From Dolomedes plantarius (lineage: Eukaryota > Arthropoda > Arachnida > Araneae > Dolomedidae), in NCBI GenBank assembly GCA_907164885.2, contig OU015498.1, positions 126,077,227 through 126,141,226 on the forward strand: a DNA stretch of 64,000 nt. The letters run 5' to 3'. Positions 47,575-58,087 of the stretch are shown here, one piece after another. The notes under the pieces were generated by a model that saw only the letters and a list, made by a program, of their open reading frames with translations, did not search any database and had not been told where the DNA came from. The position numbers were made by a program, and so were the translations under genes. Position 1 is the stretch's first letter. Each line of letters starts with the position of its first letter.

Positions 47575-48880
47575 CAGAGGCTGTTCACACATTTTTTAGA
47601 CGATGTATATTGTATTCACAAAAATAAATTACATAAAATTCTTCTGTTTTAAATGTTCTATTTGACATCCCTTATTCTGAACTATCTTTCGACACCGCAA
47701 TTTCCAGGATAATAATGCCTTTTGAAGTGTCAGAAGAGGTATTCTATCCCATTCCTCCTGAACAGCTTTCCAGAATCCTGTAAGGGTTTTGAGACGACGT
47801 TTGGATAATGCAGATTTTAAAAGTCCGAAAGCACAAAAATCCATAAGTGATACATCGGGAGATTTAGTAGGGATATCAGTGAAGGGTATGGCCTTGATAC
47901 CAGTTTTTTGTTCCATTTCTTTTAGGAAATTTACAGTGGATTTTGATGTGTGACTGCTAGCTTTGTCCTGATGGAGTCTCACAGATTGATGGCACTGTGG
48001 GTAAAGCGATGGTATTTCATTCAGAAAAATTGGCGATAAAATATGTTCCTGATAGTATTTGGATTTAATTTTGACATTTTTGTCCACTCTCTTTGTTTTT
48101 AACTTGCCATTATAAGAAAAACCAGCAACAATCATGAATCCCTTAGAAAAACTTTCTTTCGATTCTTTGAATCATGTACTTAATTTTTTTTCTCCCCTTT
48201 TATGATAATAAATGGCTCTTTTTTTGTTGCAATCATTTAAATACACCCATGATCCATCTATTGTGACAATTGTTTTCCATTTTTCTTTTGATAAATGTTT
48301 CTTATATAGAATTCTGCAGCGTGTCCTGCGTTCAGCGATATGATTTGGAAGAAGACGATGCACATAGCGTTTTTTCGCTTTCTTAAGATTTAAATCAACG
48401 TTTATCATTTTGTTTACAGTGGACGCCCGAGAAATTTTAATGTATTTGCAACTGTCCTTTAACTAGGGGGATTTTCCTTTAACATTAAACAACGTACCTT
48501 TGCAGTAGTCGAAGATGTCCGTTTTTTCCTTGGATACTTGTTTGGAATTTTTGTCCCATTTGAGGCTCCAATTTGACGTTTTTTTTTTCCTTTCTTGTTG
48601 ACGATATTACCTATCGACGCTTTAGATATCACAAAACCATGACTCTCACATCGTTTTTGGATAACGGAGTATGCATATTTCTCTTCGGAAGGAGCATAAA
48701 TGTAGCCTTCGAACCACTGCTTTGTTAAAAACGCCATTTTGAATAAAAACAAAACTTTCAAGCCGCAGACGACAATTTTGACTTTTAAAAACATAGTACA
48801 ATTGCAATTATTTCTTTTGTAGCAAACGATTTTTTATTAACGCTTATCAAAATCGTCTAAAAATGTGCGAACATCCTCTG
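47575..48880 (-). mobile_element. mariner-family transposon, full length, TA TSD
   Basis: Left end cagaggctgttcacacattt and reverse complement of the right end cagaggatgttcgcacattt, both continuing to tagacgat, give TIRs of about 29 bp. TA borders each end (47573-47574 and 48881-48882). Length 1306 bp, typical of mariner. Not located in a microsatellite, unlike the Tc1 copies here. Confidence 0.93.
47629..48737 (-). pseudogene. mariner-like transposase, frameshift and nonsense
   Basis: Start MAFLTKQWFEG at 48735-48737. Three collinear pieces: N-terminal DNA-binding part to LKENPPS (48459), middle part from ASTVNKMINVDLNLKKAKKR to the first catalytic D in TIDGSWVYLND (48172-48408 and upstream), and C-terminal part SYNGKLKTKRV to the stop at 47629. 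The second D is in LHQDKASSHTS, the third in KSPDVSLMDF. I count 36 residues between them, not the 34 of classical mariner. Breaks: a frameshift near 48465 and a Trp-type codon changed to TGA after GEKKLST near 48155. Confidence 0.88.
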
Positions 48881-48882
48881 TA

Positions 48883-49254
48883 TATTGCACAGTGTTTAAT
48901 TTCATTCATAATTTTTTTGTTTTTGCTTAAATTTCTTTTAAAAGTATATACCATTCCTCATGAAAAACCTTTATTATTATAGAAATAATTATAACATATA
49001 ATACTGGAAATAATGAGAATAATAGCAATAAACGATATTAAGAGTAAAAAATATCAAGTAAACTATAATAAAGCACTGTAGACCACATCGGCCAAAATGA
49101 CCGCTTCGACGGTTTTAGGTATATGTTTTTGACGGCGTTTCTAGTGTTAAACTATAGCCCCGGTCTAATTAACTCTTGTTTAACAAAAAGTTGACCGTAG
49201 AACTCCAAACCAAACTACTACAACAATAATGGAGCTCATTAGGCGATTGCGGAG
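48883..49254. other. AT-rich sequence, no gene seen
   Basis: Short stretch tctaattaactcttgtttaa may be the edge of the following mariner fragment. Confidence 0.35.
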
Positions 49255-49520
49255 GCAAAAGTGTTAGAATTACGCCACGAAATCGTTGCCGGCATTCTTT
49301 GTTCTCAAGATTCGGTCCCCTTGGATTATAACTTGTCCCTAGATATAAAAAATGTGTTTTCAGGTCAGCAATTCGTATCTAATTCCGAAGGGGAAAGTGA
49401 AGCAAACGCTTGTTTTGCAAAGTTCTACAAGTCTTATTTTATGTTGGGGATGAAATATCTTGAAAATCGTCTGACAAAATGTATCGAACTTTAGGGAGAT
49501 TGTATACATAATTTTTTTTT
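49255..49520 (+). pseudogene. C-terminal fragment of a second mariner-type transposase
   Basis: LDYNLSLDIKNVFSGQQFVS, then NACFAKFYKSYFMLGMKYLE and NRLTKCIEL, a stop, and GDCIHN. This is the C-terminal portion (after SPDLAPSDYHLF in mariners) ending in the typical KCIELxGDY pattern. The catalytic N-terminal two thirds are absent. No TIR found. Confidence 0.7.
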
Positions 49521-52084
49521 TATAAAAAAAAAACTTTTTACATCAATATTGCACCAATTTAAGAAACGACCTCTGTAAATGTGAATATGGATGATAATCT
49601 AAAACTAAATCGTAAGAGTAAAAAAATATCGCGAAATGTGTAATAGGACACTTTCATATTAAATAATTTGTTTTTTTTACTGAAAAAAAATTATATACTT
49701 AAAACTATAATCCTGGAAAGAAAGAGTGAAATAAATCTTAAAACTATAATTCTGAAAAGAAAGACTGCAGTAATCTCCATTTATTATATTTATAGCAATA
49801 ACAAGTGTAGGTATTAAAGGTAGTAGATAAATATACAGAATTAATAAATAACGATTATACTATTGAAAACTTCTGTGTTGATTTTAGTATGGTATATGCA
49901 ATACTAGCAAATGCACATAATATAGATCATTAAACCTAACATCGGAGGGATACATAAAGTACTACCTTATTCTAATAATGATATCATTTTCATGAATAAT
50001 ATTTTAAACATTTTTCTATAAACTAATTGTGAATATCTTCTATTAAAAAGAAACAGTGTCTAATATCCTACCAACCATCTTAGTCTGGAGATTTTATAAT
50101 TTTCAAATTCACCATATTCATGTGATCATAAATGTTTTTATTTTTTCAAGACAATTATCGCAAGACATTTTATTTTTCAAACATGAACGTAAGGTAATTT
50201 CCTATATTTATATATTAATAATTTTAGTGTATATTCAAATCTCTTGTTAAATTAATCACACTACAAAAGATATTCCAGCACATGTAAGAAATACACATTA
50301 AAACTTGTTTTCCAAGTCTTAGAATTCTTAACTATGTTTAAAGTTAGCCGTTAAAACAACATAAAAACCATTTTTTGTGTATTCGTCACCTCACACATCA
50401 CGTATCACGTATCACCTCATATATCACGTTCGAAGAAAGAAAAGCCACACTGAATAATTTATGCTACTGAGACCTCTATGCCTGCGGTTTATTTGCTACT
50501 TAGTTAATTAGGAAAAGGAACTTGCGAATGACAAAATAAATAATGACACATAGGCTAGAGATACGCAGGCGGGACTCTTTGTAATAACTCTCTATGTTTG
50601 ATCTGAAAACATTTTTTTGTTTATTTAGTAACATAATTTTTATCTTTTCACCCTTTTAATATGCCCTCTTGTACCCTAATTATCAATAATACTGTTGTAA
50701 AAATATAAGAGGAGATCCTTTGATTTTGTCATGAAGGGTTTTTATATCATGGAGCAGTCAATCTAAGGGCATAATTGTAGCGCAAATGCAGGGTGTAATT
50801 TTAAATACATTACGTTATATAAACACAAAACATGTAATATGAAATTATCAATCATTATCAATCATTTCGCCTTATCTATAATTAAAGAATAAGGATAGAT
50901 TAATAATAATTATTTAGAGAAACAACTGTTAAGTGCTCATCAGAATATGGTTTTGAAGTGAGCGTTCCTGGACGGTTCGTCATGTTTCAAAATGTTCCGA
51001 AATGTTTCTCATTATCTTCGACGTAAAGTCACTGGCAGACACATTTTAATTTATAGCCTTTTTTCTAGAAAACGAAAAAAATTTTGACCCATGCCAAATA
51101 TTTTTCGATCACTGGAGAGATGTTAGCAAAGTAATTTGAAGCAAACTTACATTGTTTCCCAAATTTAATATTCAATTAAACTATGAAATGTAATTAAAAA
51201 TACCATTTTCTTAAAACACTCTTGCTACTAATTGATAACAAAACATGTTTAATTCCGTTTTAATTCATACCAGTGTCATCGAATAATGAAGTACTCCTAA
51301 AAGTACACCATTGTACGTTTCTTTTGTATGCAAATACAGATAAATTTTTGGTTTAAATATCATAAAAATGAACATTCATTAATTTTTTAAAACAGTAGAC
51401 ATGCATATGCTAGGTTCTTAATTCCTTCTAATTGGGTATTTCTTATTTAAAATATTTTCACTACCTGATGTAAGGATAATTACAGTCTTCGTAGAAATAA
51501 TTAGATACATTTACTATTTTATAAAGATAAATTACTTTTCCTATTCTGAAGCAAAAAGTATACACTTCCTAGTTACCCTATAACTATTTACAGAATACAT
51601 TTTTTTTCTCTTTTCATCTTATTTATATCAGAAGAGAAGAAACATTTTCCTAAAAAATATTTATGGAACACGCAATTGTGAATAAAATGTTAAATAAAAT
51701 ATAAATAGAAGTTATTAAATTTGTTGAATAAATAACGTGTGATAGAACACCTTTTGCATATTATCATTTGTGAAATAATCTTACCACTAACAACTTTGTT
51801 CCTAATACATAAAATGTTAGTTTTTGATATAAGTTAAATATAGGAAAAACAATATCTCAAAAACGTTAACTCTCTCTGATTGATTGAAATTTCTAATTGC
51901 CATAGGCTTATTAGAAACGATCATTCGGTGTTAATTTGCGAGACTGATGGCTCTTTTCTTTGAACAACTTTAAGCGTCAGGCTAGTTCCTTGGGTTATGA
52001 AATCCTTTGTTTTTTCCAAAAGCCATAATGGCTTTTGGAAAAAAGAAATATGTTAAAAGAATTAAAATTATTTGTCCCGAAATT
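49521..52084. other. long AT-rich stretch, no gene seen
   Basis: Holds a 39-bp tandem duplication (cttaaaactataatcctgga at 49698, repeated at 49737) and a short tcacgtatcacgta repeat near 50397-50412. All frames are short and low-complexity. May be intronic or intergenic. Confidence 0.5.
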
Positions 52085-52265
52085 TCGGATGTACAAGACA
52101 GGGTCGGACATAGCAATTAAGGCCTTCCGGGTTGAAACCCACCAGCGAGGGTAGGACACAGCAGGTAGCCAACTCCTATATACATGCCCTTTCAAGCGCC
52201 CCAGGCCAACGGGAGAGGCCAGAGGAGAATGAGAACCGCTCAGGTCGTTCAGCTAGGAGCTGACA
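52085..52265. other. GC-richer segment of unknown nature
   Basis: About 180 bp with ccgggttgaaacccaccagc and gccccaggccaacgggagag, unlike its surroundings. The first resembles a B box only loosely. Possibly a SINE or exon; unassigned. Confidence 0.35.
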
Positions 52266-52296
52266 TAGCGGATGAGTGGAAAAAATTTTGAATTAA

Positions 52297-52679
52297 CCCT
52301 TTAATTGGCGCCCTTTATTTTGGTGTACTCTATAAAATGTGCAGCTATTACACGGTTTCCCACATATAACGAAGATGGATAATCTCATTATTTTTAGGTA
52401 TTTGGACATAATAGGAATCCATTCGCAAGTTGTCCTTAGATCCAATAAACCGGACAGTTTTGAAATAAGGCGATTGTATCTGCATTCTTTGGCCATTAAT
52501 TATAAATATGTCTGAATATTATAAACATTTTATATCTTGTCATAAAACGCAGAATTATTATTTTCAATTTGAAAAACAAAAGTTTATTACAAAAGGAATA
52601 ATCAAGGTTGAAAATGTCGTTGCACTTTGTGCCACGCGTGCCTGCTGGTGTTCCAAAATTTGGCGCGCCCACTGAAGGG
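52297..52679. mobile_element. piggyBac-type MITE, TTAA TSD
   Basis: TTAA at 52293-52296 and 52680-52683. Left end CCCTTTAATTGGCGCC; reverse complement of the right end CCCTTCAGTGGGCGCGCC, with weaker similarity further in (TTTGGTG against TTTGGAACACC). TTAA target and CCCTTT start are the piggyBac signature. Length 383 bp, no transposase. Confidence 0.9.
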
Positions 52680-52683
52680 TTAA

Positions 52684-54107
52684 TGAATAATTTGGAAGGA
52701 GTTGCCGTTAGATGGATATTCCAGGGGCTAGAAAAATAAAACCAACGATGCACAATTAGTGAGGGTAGTGAGAAAACACAAGGCCGGACGAGAGACGGAA
52801 AAACGAAAAGATGAAAGGATATCGTTGTAACGACTATCTCGGATCCAACGAAAGACTAAACTGGCACCTTGTCAGTTTTTAGAGGGAACAGTCACAACCC
52901 TGGGCCAGTGTCCCGAGGCGTTGTCCCGATATTTATGTTGTGTCCAAAAACTGCGATGTAAAATTTACAGCTAAGTATCTTACACTTAAATTTGTACTCT
53001 AAATGATGGTATTCTGCGTTACTTGATGTTATTAAAGGTAGATAATTTTCATAAAATTACCGAGAACATTTACGGAAAGAACTTTTCTGAAACATTTTTA
53101 AAAGCCTTATTTATTGCGTTACAACCATTAAACGTATTAATCCGGTATTTTTATGAATTTATATACGGACACGAGCAATTTGTATTTTGCCTAGTTATCA
53201 GAAAATAAATCTTTAAATATCGTTGACATCTCTTGTTAAAAAAAAAAGAAAGAAAAAAAGTTCTGCTACAGACAGAGAATATCATTTTCAAACCCCACGT
53301 TAGATATCGCTAATAACCTCACATTAAAAAAGTTTTTAAACTGATATATAATATTTAAAAACTAATTATTTATGTAATAAAAAGTTTCAAGGAAGTCTAT
53401 AAAACACGTTTTATATCCAGATAATTATTATCTTTACTATTTTTTCTGTATTAAACATCGGGCTCTGTCATAATTTATGCAATCAATTAAAACTATTCTG
53501 ACTTAAAAAATAGCACTGAGACGCAAAGATCAACTTAAAGCAGAAGCTCAGAAGTTTATACTTAAAAAAATATTTAAATTTCTTTACTGTATTTTATGTC
53601 AGTTGAATGTTTATGAAGTAAAATCTTTACACATTCACAAATACTTTATTATAATATATTTTTGCGTTCTACTCTATTTTTAAACTAAAGTCAGGACATT
53701 TTCTAACTACAAAGAAAAGATTTTCTACTACACAGGTCTTGTAAATCATTCTTCCAACCGAAGAAAACGAAACACAAGGAAGCTTATACTTAAAATAAGT
53801 TATTACAAAAGTATTTTATTCTGTGTCAATGTTTTTAACCTTATAAAAAGCTTGCAGAAACATTGTTTTCATATAAGACATTTAATTTTTTTTTTCTAAT
53901 TTGTAGTCATTATTCCGCCTGTTCCGTTGTTTACGGAATAAATCTGATCGATATTTAGCTTCGCAAAAACACCTCTTTACTTCATTGCCATTTAAAATCA
54001 GTTTTATAGCTAATGAGCGGTAGACACTTGGACTAAGTAAATGTACTTTAAATACTTTTTTTAAATCGATGATGTACTGCATTGGGTATAAACTGATTGC
54101 TTTATTC
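52684..54107. other. AT-rich sequence, no gene seen
   Basis: A GC-moderate patch at 52740-52950 (gtgtcccgaggcgttgtccc) and a minus-strand 66-aa frame at 53882-54082 with a basic C-terminus (RKQRNRRNNDYKLEKKN). Neither is recognised. Confidence 0.4.
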
Positions 54108-54262
54108 AGTTGTTGTTGTTTCTAATCTCTCTTGGCCGGAATTATTCCTGACCAGGTCCATATAGGCTAGCTGGCAGAAGGGTGCGGCTCCGGTTTATAA
54201 TTAGTACAGTAGATATAGGCTTTTGGGTGGAACTAATTCCCACAAAGACGGGATTTGAATTT
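54108..54262 (-). repeat. SINE-like dispersed repeat copy
   Basis: gttgttgtttctaat, then ccaggtccatataggctagc and tggcagaagggtgcggctcc, aligning with 4999-5140 and with the reverse complement of the 24.7-kb copy. tggcagaaggg is A-box-like. Shares the (gttgtt) edge with the 5.0-kb copy. Confidence 0.65.
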
Positions 54263-54689
54263 TTATTTCGTTATTGGTACCTTTTTGATATACTAAATGT
54301 ATAGAAAAGTCTGAGTGTGTAAAATGCGTTTTTATCTCCGGCATCTTGAAAAACTTTCAAAAAATCTAAAGAAAAATTTTAAATCTAAAAAATTTTGTGT
54401 GGTATCAAATTCTAGAAATCTTTGCTGAAAAAGATTATGATATTGGTTTTAAAAAACAAAAATAAATAACAAAATGGTAGCCGAAAAACTGAAAGCTTTT
54501 GCAGTGTTATTAATCAAAATGCGGGCCAAGAGGATTTTGTGCCAATCCTTGTGATGCGGTTCATTCTCTCAGCTCTCAGAAAACCCGCCTCGACGAGCTA
54601 CGTCACAAGGGTTTCTGTAATAGTAAGCTGGCCGGTTCAGAAGGTTAAAAATCCATTCACAGATTTTTTTCCAAAGAATTCCCAAAAAT
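54263..54689. other. AT-rich sequence
   Basis: A 60-aa frame (54539-54721) overlaps the start of the following coding repeat but is in a different frame from it. Confidence 0.35.
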
Positions 54690-56120
54690 ATTATTTCGAC
54701 TTGATGGCTTCCATACAATGATGTCATATCTAGGTACTATTGGTCAACTGTTATGCGGATCTGGAATAGAAAAGACATGAAAGACTATTTCCGCTGAAAA
54801 TACAGTCTCACATATGCTTAAAGGTAAAGTTTATTCAAGAGCAGTTAGAGTACATATACTCCTTTCATCTGTACTTACATCAATGTTGCTTCGGTATGTC
54901 CTGGACAGTAACTTACAACTTCCGGCAGAGCTCTCAAGTGAGGAACAGATGGAACCAATGGATACAGATGAAATACACTCAAGTTTGCCAAATTTTCACA
55001 GTTTCATGAAGCTTTACGATAAGCTCAGTGGTGAGATTCAGCCGGTTTACACAGGTTCTGTAGAACCGGTAACAAATGTAGGTACTAGTTCTACAGAACC
55101 GGTGCGAACCGCCTGAAGCCCACCATAGATTAGGACATAGAACCTGTTGTTAATTTATTTGAATCTCACCACTGGATAATCTGTATAATGGAAAAATAAC
55201 AGTTTTTGAAACAAGTTCCTCTACCGAACTGCTGAAGTTGTCTTCTAAATTGCAAGAGAAAAGGAACTCTTTAAAGGTAGGACAGAAAATCTGTGGATCG
55301 TGTATCTGGATATGGTTGACATTTCCAAGGTATTTATTTGGGGTGAATGAACATGAAACTCGAAAATGCATTTGCAAGCTGTATAGCACATGCTTCCTTT
55401 CTTTGCAGAAACGGGGCATAATAACTATGCAAAATGTGTCAGGATGTATCTACAACAAATGAGAGACCTGGAAAAAACATGGAGATGTCCTGGTCATTTC
55501 ACCCTTCGAAGACAGACTAGATTGTGGGTAGGAATATGGACATGCATGTTCAACGAACAAACGGTGATAGTCAACGAGCTTCATGGATATTGAGCCACCC
55601 TGCATGCTCTGAAATTATTTTCGCTATGATAAATGTCTCTGATGTCCACCATATTAGCAGTGAACAACACATTGAAATATCCGATGCTAGAAAATCTAGA
55701 AATATGAAGGATTTTCTTACATTTCTTCATTTTTTGGAAGATCACAATCCATTTCATTTGCAGTGCGTTGAACTACATAATACTTTCAATGGGTTAGTAG
55801 ACAGTCAACACAAGGTAACTGCAGATGGAGCTTAATGAAGTTAATTGGACTTCGAATCCGATCCAAACTGACTGGAAAAGCTTTCAACGCTATTACAGTG
55901 GTTAAAAAGGATCAAGCTGTCACAATGAAGATATTAAGAAAAGGTATTATCATTGACGGAGATATTCAACATATTGATACAGGACTCCTAAACCTGAGAG
56001 TGCTAATATGTTTGTCTGCAAATCTTGATCTGCAAAAATTAAAGGAGAACTTCAATTATGAATTATAAATAGTTACTCCGTGTCTATTTGGTCCAGAAAC
56101 TCAATTATTGAGAAAAAGTG
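54690..56120 (+). pseudogene. degraded multi-copy gene-like repeat, part A
   Basis: Reading across frames gives one collinear protein: RLDGFHTMMSYLGTIGQLLC, SAENTVSHMLKGKVYSRAVR, VHILLSSVLTSMLLRYV, LWIVYLDMVDISKVFIW, HMLPFFAETGHNNYAKCVRM then YLQQM, HFTLRRQTRLWVGIWT, LSHPACSEIIFAMINVSDVH, ISSEQHIEISDARKSRNMKD, and finally GKAFNAITVVKKDQAVTMKI and LQKLKENFNYEL. This order matches, from memory, an unnamed protein family present in many copies in fish, amphibian, cnidarian and arthropod genomes, probably mobile-element-borne; its function is unknown to me. At least five stops or frameshifts. The copy continues beyond the LTR element. Confidence 0.65.
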
Positions 56121-56176
56121 ACAAATAATCATTGGCAAGAACTTTGGATTACATTGCAATTACAGTTTAAATTACA

Positions 56177-56832
56177 TGTCACATCGTGGACATCGGCACT
56201 CCTCTTATTTCGACTCAGCCGGTGGAATTGATGAGTTTTCCACATGTGTTGCAGGCACATCAAAAGGAACGCTAATGTGCAAAAGTCGCCAAATAACCTT
56301 TCTTTTCTCCTTCCCGCAGTCAGCACATATGTTGCCGATCAGCGGCGGCATCCATTAAACTAACAATGAAGTATGTCCCGGGCCCAAATGGATTTCAGGT
56401 TTCCTTGAAAGGGTCGGCACGAGCGGAAGTGACCTCCATCGGCCCGGAAGTCAAGGTTGTTCCAGCAATTCGTGGAATCTTCTAGATTCTTCTAGAAAGA
56501 TTGGAAAAAAAGGATAAAAGGACTCCCCTTCTTTGTCTGGGGACTTTTTAGCTGACCGACGTGTGAGACCGACAGCGCTGGAGTGCGCCGGGTCTGTGAT
56601 TAATCTTTTGAGAGATTGCACGGGTTTGCTCTGAACAGAGACCGTGGATAAGAATATTTGGCTTGTGTTAGCCAGGGAAATTCTTGTAATAAATTATGTT
56701 TTGTAAATATATTAAGGTTTAATAAAACCTTTTGTACATATGTAAACAAGTTTCCTTCTCAAATTATTCCGTTTCGTGTTTTAACTTGCTTCACGAAGTT
56801 GGTTATTGATCGCCATGGGCCACATTACCATA
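56177..56832 (+). repeat. 5' LTR (656 bp)
   Basis: Starts TGTCACATCG and ends ACCATA. A TATA-like gataaaag at 56513-56520 and AATAAA at 56721-56726 fit LTR promoter and polyadenylation signals. I see five differences from the 3' LTR (positions near 56187, 56477, 56699, 56814 and 56827). The minus-strand ORF inside both LTRs is a by-product of the duplication. Confidence 0.95.
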
Positions 56833-56834
56833 GC

Positions 56835-56852
56835 TGGTGGCAGTCCGCTGGG
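56835..56852 (+). promoter_or_regulatory. putative primer-binding site
   Basis: tggtggcagtccgctggg begins 2 bp after the LTR with the TGG typical of tRNA-primed elements. The tRNA was not identified. Confidence 0.5.
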
Positions 56853-57287
56853 ATTATTCCAGAGAAAATTGGAATTGGAGTCCACGTAGGACGGTGCGTC
56901 TGCAGTTCCAGAGGATCGAGAAGTGGAGTCTTCACTGATCGGGGAGCAGCACGGAGACTAGGATAGAAGCAAGACCGAGCAGCCTAAAAAGAGGACACCT
57001 TGGAGAGAAAGTCAATCAGCGGGTCGAGCTGGATGCAACGAATAAGAAGGTGAGTCCATTCGAAAATATTTTTAGAGAGGTCTGAGTTTAAGTCGCCAGG
57101 CGCGTGAAATAAAAATTAATTTGGGAAAACTAAAAATCCCTTAGGGGAAGATAGAATTTTGATTAGTGGTAATCAAGGTATGTGTGAGTAATCCATACGG
57201 AATCTCACAGCACGTTTGTGCAGAAAGAGAAAAACGGTACTCAGTTTGGGAGACGTTGTCTGAATTGTGCTATAAAAATATTTATAG
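56853..57287 (+). other. leader of the LTR element, left part
   Basis: Non-coding; G/A-rich near 56870-57050, then AT-rich. The short frame 56658-56966 crosses the LTR edge and is not thought to be real. Confidence 0.5.
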
Positions 57288-57652
57288 GTGTCTAGTGTAA
57301 TATATGTTCTAGTATGATATACGTTCTAGAGGGATACATGTTCTAGTGTAATATATGTTCTAGTGTGATATATGTTCTAGAGGGATACATGTTCTAGTGT
57401 AATATATGTTCTAGTGTGATATATGTTCTAGAGGGATACATGTTCTAGTGTAATATATGTTCTAGTCTGATATATGTTCTAGAGTCATACATGTTCTAGT
57501 GTAATATATGTTCTAGTGTGATATATGTTCTAGAGGGATACATGTTCTAGTGTGATATATGTTTAGTGTGATATACATTCTAGTGTGATACATGTTCTAG
57601 TGTGACATACGTTCTAGAGTGATATATGTTCTAGTGTGATTTTGGTTCTATA
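57288..57652 (+). repeat. 17-bp minisatellite with 51-bp higher-order unit
   Basis: About 21 units related to tgttctagtgtgatata. Three variants recur in fixed order: tgttctagtgtaatata, tgttctagtgtgatata, tgttctagagggataca, giving a 51-bp higher-order repeat seen about four times before the array degenerates to its right (from about 57545). It lies in the untranslated leader of the LTR element. The gttctag core is itself close to palindromic (ctag). Confidence 0.93.
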
Positions 57653-58087
57653 TTTTAGACGTATTGGTAGAAGGTGATATATGCCTAAATTTTTTAAAGT
57701 GCTAGGATATTGTATATGTGTAGCTAGTGTATTCTAGACCGGGAAAATTGTGTTACGGTACTAGGGGTGACCGGTTAGGTTAATACAAAAAAAATGGGGA
57801 ATATTATAATACAAGGTGTATTATTATATTAATATCTGTTTTAAATGTGAGCAGTTGGCTCAGGGTACTTGAGATTTTAACTTAAAATTTAATATTTTGC
57901 TGTTTGTTTTGTACATTAATATTAAGTTTGGTTTAAAGTTAATACGGAGTGTATTTTCTTTGTATGTTAATATCTTTTTGGAAATGTGATAGAATACAAA
58001 GTGTACTCTTTGTGTGCTGATATCATTGTATCTGTTTAGAAATTGTGTTTTCTGTGAAAAGAGTGTTTAATACTTTAGTTTAAAAAA

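Noticed and set aside
52293..52753. Two minus-strand ORFs of 67 and 85 aa
   Set aside because: They lie almost entirely in the piggyBac MITE and cross its termini.
56129..56326. Minus-strand ORF repeated at 60724-60945
   Set aside because: It appears twice only because it lies in the duplicated LTRs; no codon-level sign of coding function.
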